A stretch of 64,000 nucleotides of DNA, taken from the NCBI RefSeq assembly GCF_000190755.2, contig NZ_JH109152.1, positions 496,001-560,000 on the forward strand. The letters are read 5' to 3'. The notes beneath the pieces were generated by a model. The model was given only the letters and a program-made list of their open reading frames with translations, searched no databases and had not been told where the DNA came from. Positions 1 through 7,720 of this stretch are shown here, in pieces. Origin of the DNA: Methylobacter tundripaludum SV96 (GTDB taxonomy: Bacteria > Pseudomonadota > Gammaproteobacteria > Methylococcales > Methylomonadaceae). Made by a program: the position numbers and the translations under genes. Numbering within the stretch: the stretch's first letter is position 1; every line of letters begins with the position of its first letter.

Positions 1-1070
1 CCGGCATGTATTGAATCGGACACCCCGATGCTGATGGTACTGCGCAGGACGTCGCCACCGAATTCCATTATCAGTGCCGCATAGTTTTGACGCAGGCGAT
101 CAGCCAATGTCCAGGCATCTTTTTCGATGGTGGAGGGCAGTAGAATACAGAATTCTTCACCTCCGTAGCGGGCGAAGTAGTCGTCGCTACGAATGGTTTT
201 TTGCGCCACCGCAGCCAGACGCCTCAATACCTCATCCCCCACCGGATGACCGTAACGGTCATTGATGGACTTGAAATGGTCGACATCGATCATCATGATT
301 GCCAGCGCATCTCCGGTACGGGTACATCGTGCCGACAGGCGGGCAGCCTCCTGTTCCAGGCTACGTCGGTTCAGCGCTCCGGTCAGCGCATCGCTTAATG
401 CCAGTTTTTGAAGATCCGCAGAAAGTCGGTAATTCAGCATCAGCACGAACCCGAAGGCCAGGCACATTTGCGCCATGCTGCCAATAAAAAAAGTCGCCGG
501 ATTAATGGGAGCTTGCGAAAAAAGGCCATAAGTATTGGCCGGAGAAAGAAAAACGATGGCCGCTCTAAGCAGTAACATCATCGCAACTACCGCGAATGAT
601 CCACCGGTAAACCAATACGCAGTCCGCAACGGTTGTTCTATACGGATGAACAAGGCACGGGCGCAGGCCGCATTACATAAGGCAAACACCAACGAATTGG
701 CGACAACGCGGGAATGAATATCAGGATGGAGGATAACGAACCAGATGCTTTGAATAAACACCAGTCCGGCCAGCAACCACGGAATGTACTTGTTGCAGAG
801 CCCGGTCTTGAAAGCCTGGATGCCGTTGAATTGCAAGCCTATCCCTGTTGCCGCCAAGGTAGCGCCGAGTACCAGAACCCAAGAGCTGCCCGGTAATTCC
901 TGCTGGGGATAGGAAAAGCCCAGACCCAGCCCTATGCATAGACCGCCCAATGCCCAGTGCTGCACGCCGCGGGTGTTACCGGCATGCAATCCCGCCAATG
1001 TCAGCAGGCCGGAAAACAGCAAGATCAACGCGGACATCATCACCATCATCGTGCGAGAGTCGAGATTCAT
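1..1070 (-). CDS. Membrane-bound diguanylate cyclase (GGDEF), C-terminus cut by window edge
   Basis: Translating the minus strand from the ATG at 1070 gives an uninterrupted frame to the left edge (356 codons). About 220 N-terminal residues form roughly seven hydrophobic segments. A GGDEF domain follows, with the typical DALTGALNRR start and the active-site motif GGEEF at about residues 303-307 (complement of 150-164). Proteins of this type make cyclic di-GMP from two GTP at the membrane; the N-terminal helices are presumably the sensor, and no ligand can be named. The end of the GGDEF domain lies outside the window. Confidence 0.9.
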   Translation of the reverse strand, partial: MNLDSRTMMVMMSALILLFSGLLTLAGLHAGNTRGVQHWALGGLCIGLGLGFSYPQQELPGSSWVLVLGATLAATGIGLQFNGIQAFKTGLCNKYIPWLLAGLVFIQSIWFVILHPDIHSRVVANSLVFALCNAACARALFIRIEQPLRTAYWFTGGSFAVVAMMLLLRAAIVFLSPANTYGLFSQAPINPATFFIGSMAQMCLAFGFVLMLNYRLSADLQKLALSDALTGALNRRSLEQEAARLSARCTRTGDALAIMMIDVDHFKSINDRYGHPVGDEVLRRLAAVAQKTIRSDDYFARYGGEEFCILLPSTIEKDAWTLADRLRQNYAALIMEFGGDVLRSTISIGVSDSIHA

Positions 1071-1403
1071 TGCGTCATCCGATAGTGGGCGAAAATCTTA
1101 AGTTGAATATGCACAATATTCCTAATTACAGCTTATGTTACAAGGTGTTGCGTATTTCCGGTAAATGTTACCGATTGCTATCGGGCGTGGCGATGCGGTT
1201 TAGCATATCCTGCCGGCAGTCGGCTTGTCGTCTATGCGTCGATTTCATTATATAGCAGACGAACCATAATGATAGAGCAGAATACTTACAATACGTCAGG
1301 ATAAAGCGCATCCTGCACATTGCTGATAATTAAACGGCTATAGCTTACAATGTTGATTGAACAGCGGGTTGATATATTACTTTTACTTTTTTGAGTCGCG
1401 GAC
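1071..1403. other. Intergenic region between divergent genes
   Basis: This AT-rich stretch separates the divergent diguanylate cyclase and the permease-ATPase gene. It must hold both promoters. I see no hairpin, repeat or convincing coding frame; the frame read through it on the plus strand mostly lies opposite the GGDEF gene. Confidence 0.5.
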
Positions 1404-4400
1404 ATGAATGATTATCTAGGTAATACACCGATACGGCAGCTCATTCCCGGCATTCTACTTGCCTGTCTTTTATTGTTGGGCTTTATGGTGCTGCGTGAGT
1501 TTTTGCTCACCCTGGCCTGGGCGCTGATTATCGCCTATGTCGTATGGCCGCCTTACCGTTATTTAAGGCAGCAACTCAAAGGCGATGCCACGCTCAGTGC
1601 GGCGGTTATGACGACGATTATTGCGGCGGTGCTCTTTCTGACAGTCTACTGGCTGGTTGCCATGTTGCAAGATGAGTTGAAAACCGCTTATCAAACCCTG
1701 GTGAGCGACTTTGGTCAGAATACTTACCGCCTGCCGGATTTTATCAGCCGCATTCCCTGGTTGGGCAGCACCGCGCAGGAATGGCTGGAGCGGTTGACCG
1801 ATGACCGAGCGGCGGTGATAGCGCAATTTGCGGACTGGGCGCAACAGTGGTCGGGCGAATTCGCCAAATTCCTCGGCGGTATCGGCCGCTACATTATGAA
1901 ATTGGGCGTTATCCTGGTGACGGTGTTTTTTTGTTTCCGCGACGGTGACGAGGCGGTTAGGCAGTTGCATCAAGGCCTGGTACGGTTTCTGGGAAAATAT
2001 CAGGACGTGTATCTGGAAGCCGCCGGGCACACGACCCGAGCCGTGGTTTACGGCTTGGTGTTGGCCGCGCTGGGGCAGGGCATGCTGGCCGGATTGGGCT
2101 ATGCGGTTGCCGGTGTTCAAGCGCCGGTACTGTTGGGTGCGGTGACCGCGCTGTTAGCGCTGGTTCCGATGGGAGCCACACTGGTGTGGATGCCGGTAGG
2201 CATCGTGCTGGTGCTGACGGAGCAAACCTGGCAAGGCATAGGGCTGTTGCTCTGGGGTTTTCTGGTGGTGAGTACGGTGGATAATGTGATCCGGCCATTG
2301 GTCATCAGCGGCGCGGGTCGGATACCATTTCTGGTGGTGTTGTTCGGTGTACTTGGCGGACTCTCGGCTTTCGGCGCTATCGGCCTGTTTTTAGGTCCGG
2401 TGATTCTGGCCGTCCTGCTCTCTGTGTGGCAAGCCTGGCTGAAGCTGCAACAGCATGAAGAACAGACACACGAATCGGCGCCTTCGGCAGACCGAAAACT
2501 GCAGACCGACTGGCACACCCTGTCGATCGAGGAAACGCTTTCGGCGCAGGCTTCGGATTCAGCTACCGGCTTGAGCCAAAAAGCCGCTGAAGATCGGTTG
2601 AACCGCTACGGCCCCAACCGGCTGACCGAAAAACCGCCGCGTCCCGCCTGGCATTTACTGTTAGCCCAGTTTAAAAGCTTTCTTATCCTGGTGCTGCTTG
2701 TCGCGGCGGTCTTGGCCGCCATTATCGGCGATTTAGCAGACGGCATAGTGATTCTGGCGGTTGTGAGCATTAACGCGCTGTTGGGATTCTATCAGGAGTT
2801 TCAGGCCGAAAAATCGCTGGCGGCGCTTAAGAATATGCTCGCATTGCAGGCCGAGGTGCGCCGTGACGGTCACATCGTTCAACTGCCTGCCGACCAGCTG
2901 GTGCCGGGGGATATCGTCATTCTGGAGCCGGGCGACAAGATTCCCGCAGACGGCCGCATTATTTCCTGCCAGACGCTGGAAGTCGACGAGTCCGCGCTGA
3001 CCGGCGAGTCGGTGCCCGTTGCCAAACAGCATCAGGCATTCGAGCCGGCAACAATGCCGCTCGCCGAGCGTAGCAACATGCTTTACATGAATAATGCCGT
3101 CACCCGCGGGCGCGCGGAAATGGTGGTGACCGCGACCGGCATGGACACCGAGATCGGCAAACTGGCGGGGCTGTTGGCGGGAGCAGAAGACGGCGAGACA
3201 CCGTTGCAAATACAGCTCGACAGTCTCGGTAAACGTCTGGCCTTGATTGCCGTTGTGATTATCGGGGTATTGTTTATAACCGCCTTGTACCGCGGAGAGT
3301 CGCTGATCCAGACCGCGTTTACCGCGATTGCTTTGGCTGTGGCAGCCATTCCCGAAGGCCTACCCGCCGTAGTCACCGTCACCCTGGCTTTGGGGATGCA
3401 TCGCATGGCCCGTCAACGCGCCATCGTCAAACGTCTGGCCGCCGTCGAAACCTTGGGTTGCACCACGGTTATTTGCACCGACAAGACCGGCACCTTGACC
3501 GTTAACCAGATGACTGCACGGTCGATTTTCTACAAAGGCCGGAGCTATAAGGTCAGCGGTGAGGGTTATGCACTCGCCGGTGAGATTTTGCCTGCTACCG
3601 GCGACAGTGCAGTCGATGATTTAGCGGATTTGTTGCTGCCCTTAGCGTTATGCAACAACAGTCATTTTCAGGGCAAGCAGGCGGTCGGCGATCCGATGGA
3701 AAGCGCATTATTGGTGCTTGCCGCCAAAGGCGGTGTCGACAAGGAGCAGGCCGTCTTGCAACTGCCGCGCGTCGCCGAAATCCCTTTTGATGCCGAGCAT
3801 AAATTCATGGCGACCTTCCATCGGCAGGGCGACCAAGTCAAAATATTTATCAAGGGCGCGCCGGAAGTCTTGCTCAAGCTGTGTAACTCGGTAGTCGATA
3901 ACAATGGCAACTCGCTACCGGCTCAACAGGACAAACTGCTGGCCCAGAACCAGATCATGGCGGGCACCGGTCTGCGGGTGTTGGGGGTAGCGGTTCGTAC
4001 GCTGCCCGCAGACGACTATAAAGCGGATAGCGACCTGTTTCAGTACATTCAGGAGCTTACCTTTGTCGCGTTGGTCGGTTTAATGGACCCGCCAAGAGCC
4101 GAAGCACGCGAGGCCATCAAGCTCTGTCAGCAAGCCGGTATCGCGGTCAAGATGATTACCGGCGACCAGAAAGTCACGGCTTTTGCGATTGCCCAGGAAC
4201 TGGGCTTGTCGGGTGAAGTGATCGAAGGCGAAGAATTGGCAGGACTGGATGATGAGGCCCTGGCCGCGCGTATTAACGCGATCACTGTGTTTGCCCGCAC
4301 CGCGCCGGAACAGAAAGTACGGATCATCAAAGCCTTGAAAGCCGACGGCCATGTGGTTGCGATGACCGGCGACGGCGTCAACGATGCGCCCGCCTTAAAG

Positions 4401-5174
4401 AGCGCCGACATAGGCATCGCGATGGGCATCACCGGCACCGATGTCGCCAGGGAAGCGGCATCGATGATATTGACCGATGACAATTTCGCCACCATCGTTA
4501 AAGCGGTCAAAGAGGGGCGGGGTATTTACGACAACATGGTCAAATTCGTACGCTTCCAGCTGTCCACCAACATCGGCGCGATCCTGACCGTAGCGGGAGC
4601 CCCGCTGCTGGGCATGCCGGTGCCGTTTACCGCCGTGCAATTGCTGTGGATCAACATCATCATGGACGGCCCTCCGGCCATGTCGCTGGGCGTCGATCCC
4701 GTCCGCACCGGCAGCATGGACGAAGCGCCGCGACATCCTGATGCGCGGATACTGTCGTTACGGCGTTTTGGTAATCTTTTCAGCTATGGCTTGACCATGG
4801 CTGTCGGCACCTTGGGGATGTTGTATTACGGCTTGAAAACCGGTGAAAGTCAGCATGCCGCGACTCTGGCGTTTACCACCTTTGTACTGTTCCAGGTGTT
4901 CAACGTATTCAATGCCCGAGCGGAAAAAGGCACGACCTTCAACCGGCATTTTTGCGCCAACCGCTGGCTTTGGCTGGCTATTTTCGGGGTAATTCTGCTG
5001 CAGATACTGGTCATACATTGGCCGCCCGCGCAGCGGATATTCCATACCACGGCATTGATGCCGACGGATTGGCTGATGGCGGCTGGGGTTGCCGTGTCTA
5101 TCCTTGTTCTTGAGGAGTTGCGTAAATTTCTGTGGCTGCTGTGGGGGCGCACTCAAGCTGAACGGGGCTTGTGA
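1404..5174 (+). CDS. Fusion of AI-2E family permease and P2A-type cation-transporting ATPase
   Basis: A single 1256-residue frame with two complete modules. Residues about 1-350 look like an AI-2E/PerM (DUF20) permease: paired N-terminal helices, a soluble insert, and the C-terminal block with LVPMGATLVW and a DNVIRPLVISG segment. After a short charged linker (about 350-367), residues about 368-1250 are a P-type ATPase with N-terminal cation-ATPase domain, TGES (about 533), PEGLP in M4 (about 649), the phosphorylation site DKTGT (D693) and TGDGVNDAP (about 988-996). PEGLP and the M6 pattern suit the P2A/SERCA-like calcium or manganese class. All catalytic motifs are intact, so the pump should be active. 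The usual sizes of the two families (about 350 and 880 residues) add up to this length, so it is a true fusion. The substrate of the permease half is unknown. Confidence 0.9.
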   Translation: MNDYLGNTPIRQLIPGILLACLLLLGFMVLREFLLTLAWALIIAYVVWPPYRYLRQQLKGDATLSAAVMTTIIAAVLFLTVYWLVAMLQDELKTAYQTLVSDFGQNTYRLPDFISRIPWLGSTAQEWLERLTDDRAAVIAQFADWAQQWSGEFAKFLGGIGRYIMKLGVILVTVFFCFRDGDEAVRQLHQGLVRFLGKYQDVYLEAAGHTTRAVVYGLVLAALGQGMLAGLGYAVAGVQAPVLLGAVTALLALVPMGATLVWMPVGIVLVLTEQTWQGIGLLLWGFLVVSTVDNVIRPLVISGAGRIPFLVVLFGVLGGLSAFGAIGLFLGPVILAVLLSVWQAWLKLQQHEEQTHESAPSADRKLQTDWHTLSIEETLSAQASDSATGLSQKAAEDRLNRYGPNRLTEKPPRPAWHLLLAQFKSFLILVLLVAAVLAAIIGDLADGIVILAVVSINALLGFYQEFQAEKSLAALKNMLALQAEVRRDGHIVQLPADQLVPGDIVILEPGDKIPADGRIISCQTLEVDESALTGESVPVAKQHQAFEPATMPLAERSNMLYMNNAVTRGRAEMVVTATGMDTEIGKLAGLLAGAEDGETPLQIQLDSLGKRLALIAVVIIGVLFITALYRGESLIQTAFTAIALAVAAIPEGLPAVVTVTLALGMHRMARQRAIVKRLAAVETLGCTTVICTDKTGTLTVNQMTARSIFYKGRSYKVSGEGYALAGEILPATGDSAVDDLADLLLPLALCNNSHFQGKQAVGDPMESALLVLAAKGGVDKEQAVLQLPRVAEIPFDAEHKFMATFHRQGDQVKIFIKGAPEVLLKLCNSVVDNNGNSLPAQQDKLLAQNQIMAGTGLRVLGVAVRTLPADDYKADSDLFQYIQELTFVALVGLMDPPRAEAREAIKLCQQAGIAVKMITGDQKVTAFAIAQELGLSGEVIEGEELAGLDDEALAARINAITVFARTAPEQKVRIIKALKADGHVVAMTGDGVNDAPALKSADIGIAMGITGTDVAREAASMILTDDNFATIVKAVKEGRGIYDNMVKFVRFQLSTNIGAILTVAGAPLLGMPVPFTAVQLLWINIIMDGPPAMSLGVDPVRTGSMDEAPRHPDARILSLRRFGNLFSYGLTMAVGTLGMLYYGLKTGESQHAATLAFTTFVLFQVFNVFNARAEKGTTFNRHFCANRWLWLAIFGVILLQILVIHWPPAQRIFHTTALMPTDWLMAAGVAVSILVLEELRKFLWLLWGRTQAERGL

Positions 5175-5339
5175 TAATTTCAGTTACATTTGAAGCGTCG
5201 CCGTATCTAAGAGATGATGGGGCGACAATCCCGTCTCGATCCGAGAATGCAGCCAAGGGGCGCTACGCCGCGAGTCGCGGTTAATGCATCGAACAGGCCT
5301 TGTAAATACAAGACGTAGCGCGACACTGCCCTTAAACGC

Positions 5340-5391
5340 TAGTTCCCAAGCTCCAGCCTGGGAATTCGGTGTGGGAAGCTCCAGCTTCCCG
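5340..5391. repeat. Imperfect inverted repeat (CCCAAGCTCCAGC type)
   Basis: Two copies of a CCAAGCTCCAGC/GAAGCTCCAGC unit flank TGGGAATTC, giving an imperfect stem. A shorter relative lies at 25575-25600. This looks like one of several small dispersed palindromic repeats between genes here. Confidence 0.5.
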
Positions 5392-5412
5392 TCTCGCGAA
5401 GTTACGATTGCA

Positions 5413-5474
5413 TGGACAGATATTTGCTCCGGCAATATCTACATTTGCCACATCCCTGTGGGGCGTGCAGGAGG
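5413..5474. repeat. Dispersed repeat family B, copy 1
   Basis: Contains a CAGATATTTGCTCC block, CCACATCCCTGTGGGG and GCAGGAGGTAG. The same ordered blocks occur at 20432-20520, and the GCAGGAGGTAG part recurs inside the IS3 element at 44164-44213. The CCCACAGGGATGTGG hairpin suggests a mobile palindromic unit. Confidence 0.65.
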
Positions 5475-5486
5475 TAGAATCACGCT

Positions 5487-5605
5487 CCAAGCGGGACGGG
5501 GTTTGCAACCCCGTCCCTAACGTTTTACGATGTCTGAGCTAAGTGGCTGGCTACACTTAAAAAATGCAAAATATTTCGAACTGGGCAGTATACGCCGTCC
5601 GGCCT
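5487..5605. repeat. Dispersed repeat family A, copy 1
   Basis: Begins with CCAAGCGGGACGGGGTTTG and its inverted partner CAACCCCGTCCC, then the conserved blocks TAACGTTTTACGATGT and GAGCTAAGTGGC, ending near GCCGTCCGG. At least six other full or partial copies occur at 7586, 25610, 26453, 26677, 27042 and 28532. Several border REP-associated transposase remnants, so this is probably a REP-type element. Confidence 0.75.
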
Positions 5606-5690
5606 GAGACCTTATGGAATGGGTTGCTATTCTGATTCGGAACAGCCATAGCGTAAGTAGTAATGCGAAAGTTATTAGGAAGTAAATTTA

Positions 5691-6164
5691 TTGTGTCAAA
5701 CTGGAAACGATTGCAATAACAGACAAAAATTAGGAGTCCACCTGAAATTCATCGCCAAACTGACCCCGGAAGAGGAAGTAACGTTAACCGAAGCCTATCG
5801 TAACCACCCATTATTCCGGGTTAGACAACGGGCACATGCTATCTTATTGAATAATAGAAGGTATGTAATTGCACGGCTGAGCGAATTGTTTGAGTCCCAG
5901 CATGAGACTGTCAGCTCATGGTTAGACAAATGGGAAACAGAGGGATTAATAGGGCTTTACGATTGTCCACGAAGCGGTAGGCCTGTGCGCTTCACGGTTG
6001 AGGAACAAGCCGTTTTTCTGGGCTATATTGACAAAAACCCACACCAGCCCAAGGCCGCCGCAGCACGATTGCTGGAGGAGACGGGCAAGGAAGCCAGCCT
6101 TGACACCTTTAAACGAATTTTAAAAAAAGTGCCTATGCCTGGAAACGTTGTCGGCAATCAGTGA
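5691..6164 (+). CDS. IS630 transposase, N-terminal frame (helix-turn-helix part)
   Basis: The first transposase frame, with DNA-binding helix-turn-helix domains (the ARLSELFESQHETVSSWL region and a winged-helix-like PRSGRPVRF segment). The start is uncertain: the given position is a TTG and there is no ATG before the conserved KFIAKLTPEEE region. At 6122-6128 the frame passes through seven A residues placed exactly as an A AAA AAA slippery heptamer. Slipping back one base there continues into KSAYAWKRCRQS and the catalytic frame. Without the slip the frame runs on to an unrelated short tail. Confidence 0.8.
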   Translation: MCQTGNDCNNRQKLGVHLKFIAKLTPEEEVTLTEAYRNHPLFRVRQRAHAILLNNRRYVIARLSELFESQHETVSSWLDKWETEGLIGLYDCPRSGRPVRFTVEEQAVFLGYIDKNPHQPKAAAARLLEETGKEASLDTFKRILKKVPMPGNVVGNQ

Positions 6165-6760
6165 AGGGAAAGCGTAATGAAGCAGATTTCCAACGTGATA
6201 AGGCATATCTGAAGGCCTTGAAACAGCAAGAGGATGATGGGGAATTGAAGCTTTACTACTTTGACGAATCCGGATTTAGCACGACACCCTGTGTACCCTA
6301 TGGATGGCAACGGATTGGCGAGACCCGACAAATACCCTGCTATCGTAGCAAGCGCATGAATGTGTTAGGTTTTTTGAGTCGCAGCAATGATCTGTTTTTC
6401 CACAGCTCCGAACAATCGGTGACAACGGATACGGTTGTCAATGCCTTTGATGCGTTTGTCGAAACGTATGCAGGCAAGTACGAAGAAACTAAAGTGCCGT
6501 GCTGTGTGGTGTTGGATAATGCTTCCATTCATCGTAGCGGCGTATTCAAAGAAAAGCTGGCGGGCTGGCAACAACGTGGTGTGTGCTTACATTTTCTTCC
6601 GCCTTACAGCCCGGAGCTGAACCTGATCGAAATACTCTGGCGTAAAGTTAAGTACGAATGGTTGCCGCTCGATGCCTATCAAAGTTACGGACACTTGAAA
6701 AAGTGGGTGTTGGAAATCCTGAGTGACATCGGTAAAAAATTCCAAATAACTTTTGCGTAA
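6161..6760 (+). CDS. IS630 transposase, catalytic DDE frame
   Basis: Carries the DDE domain: YYFDESGFS (first D), CCVVLDNASIHRSG (second D) and LPPYSPELNLIEILW (E in NLIE). The listed GTG start is formal; the canonical IS630 region just upstream (AWKRCRQSVKGKRNEA) is in this frame, so the natural product is probably a fusion made by -1 frameshifting at 6122-6128. The three catalytic residues are present and the element may still be active. Confidence 0.85.
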   Translation: MKGKRNEADFQRDKAYLKALKQQEDDGELKLYYFDESGFSTTPCVPYGWQRIGETRQIPCYRSKRMNVLGFLSRSNDLFFHSSEQSVTTDTVVNAFDAFVETYAGKYEETKVPCCVVLDNASIHRSGVFKEKLAGWQQRGVCLHFLPPYSPELNLIEILWRKVKYEWLPLDAYQSYGHLKKWVLEILSDIGKKFQITFA

Positions 6761-6777
6761 CTACTTAACAGCGGTAA

Positions 6778-7155
6778 TCAATGCTTCAGGTCCTGTTGCA
6801 GGGCTTGCTTCAATTCGTCCTTGGCATTTGTGTAAACATCAAACTGTTCGGGTGTCAGCACGCTGCGCAAGGTATCATCTTTCTGTTCCAAGAGGGCCTT
6901 GATGTCACGCATTTTAAAGAAACCGATGCTTGATCCTTTCAACACGGGTTCTATTTTTTCCGCGTATTCCTGATTGATTTCCCGTATCTTGGCAATCTCA
7001 TCCTGAGATATATTCAGCTTTTTTTGCATGAAGCGTGTTTGTGAGGCCGCTCTTTCTGTCGGCGTGGAGTTGAGCAGATATGCCATATCTTCGGCATTTG
7101 CAATGGGAATGCATAGCGATAAAAATAACGCAATTGTCAGTTTTGATGTGCGCAT
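6778..7155 (-). CDS. Small secreted protein, unrecognised
   Basis: From the ATG at 7155, which has an AGGG about 8 bases upstream, the product is 125 residues. A clear signal peptide (MRTSKLTIALFLSLCIPIANA) precedes a helical, charged mature part containing LNISQDEIAKIREI and LRSVLTPEQFDVY. The LTPEQ segment resembles LTXXQ/Spy-like periplasmic proteins, but this is only a resemblance. A 16-residue upstream extension is possible but would bury the signal peptide. The gene ends just beyond the IS630 right end. Confidence 0.6.
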   Translation of the reverse strand: MRTSKLTIALFLSLCIPIANAEDMAYLLNSTPTERAASQTRFMQKKLNISQDEIAKIREINQEYAEKIEPVLKGSSIGFFKMRDIKALLEQKDDTLRSVLTPEQFDVYTNAKDELKQALQQDLKH

Positions 7156-7307
7156 CGTGGCCCTGAATAGTCGATGTTTATGGAAAAGTATGAGTTTGCT
7201 CAAATCTGTAACTGATGTTACGCAGTTAGTCGAATTTCGACCGCTTTAAGATTAAGGAGTCGCTAGCGCGACACTTGATTGAATCGGGTTGTCGCACCCG
7301 AAGGCGA

Positions 7308-7341
7308 GTTACTTTCTTTTGCTTCGCCAAAAGAAAGTAAC
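7308..7341. repeat. Perfect 14-bp hairpin within the MITE
   Basis: GTTACTTTCTTTTG is followed by a CTTCGC loop and CAAAAGAAAGTAAC. The stem is perfect. Confidence 0.85.
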
Positions 7342-7385
7342 CAAAGAAAAGGCGACCCGGTTACCGCTTACTTCCTGCGCTCCTC

Positions 7386-7478
7386 GCTTTTATCGAGGGT
7401 CAGCAGAAGGGGCTCCTGCCCCTCTGCTGACGCGCGGCATCCCTGCCGCGCCCCTAACGGGCTGTTCTCGATAAAAGC
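7386..7478. repeat. Nested three-stem palindrome within the MITE
   Basis: The outer arms GCTTTTATCGAG (7386-7397) and CTCGATAAAAGC (7467-7478) are perfect. Inside are a 14-pair hairpin with one bulge at 7399-7431 and a 7-bp hairpin CGCGGCA/TGCCGCG at 7433-7450. Together they would form a cruciform or a branched RNA. Confidence 0.8.
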
Positions 7479-7585
7479 TCCGGTGCTCGGCGCGGCAAAC
7501 GGGAGAAATACCACCCGTGCGTAACATCAGTCTGTAATTTGGTATGAATGCCCTGTCATTTCCCCCGATCCCTGTCTGGAATTTT

Positions 7586-7625
7586 CCAAGCGGGACGGGG
7601 TTTGTAACCACCGTCCGGCCCGAGT
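7586..7625. repeat. Dispersed repeat family A, short copy
   Basis: CCAAGCGGGACGGGGTTTGT is followed directly by ACCGTCCGGCCCGAG, so the middle of the family A unit is missing. This internally deleted copy lies just downstream of the MITE. Confidence 0.6.
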
Positions 7626-7720
7626 TATCATTCCAAGGCATATTGTACGATAACGACCTACGACGGATTCATTGTAGGTGGATTCGCCACCAGGCAATCG
7701 GTCGCAACGCTTATACAACT

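Larger units (their letters stand above)
5654..6767 (+). mobile_element. IS630-family insertion sequence
   Basis: About 1.1 kb bounded by TA dinucleotides at 5654 and 6766, as expected for IS630/Tc1-mariner elements that duplicate TA. The ends are imperfect inverted repeats: AGTAGTAATGCGAAAGTTATT on the left matches AGTAGTTACGCAAAAGTTATT read inward from the right. It carries two overlapping transposase frames. It sits between repeat A copy 1 and a small secreted-protein gene and does not visibly disrupt a gene. Confidence 0.85.
7211..7531. mobile_element. MITE-like element with 14-bp inverted ends and 5-bp target duplication
   Basis: The ends ACTGATGTTACGCA (7211-7224) and TGCGTAACATCAGT (7518-7531) are perfect inverted repeats. 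They are flanked by direct repeats CTGTA at 7206-7210 and 7532-7536. The 321-bp interior codes for nothing convincing but is strongly folded: a 14-bp stem at 7308-7341 and a three-stem structure at 7386-7478. A second element with the same ends lies at 28841-28976. Confidence 0.8.

Noticed and set aside
950-1255. 101-codon plus-strand frame
   Set aside because: Overlaps the start of the well-supported GGDEF gene in antisense and has no recognisable features.
1563-2518. Long minus-strand frames inside the permease-ATPase gene
   Set aside because: They are complementary shadows of a strongly coding plus-strand frame with intact family motifs.
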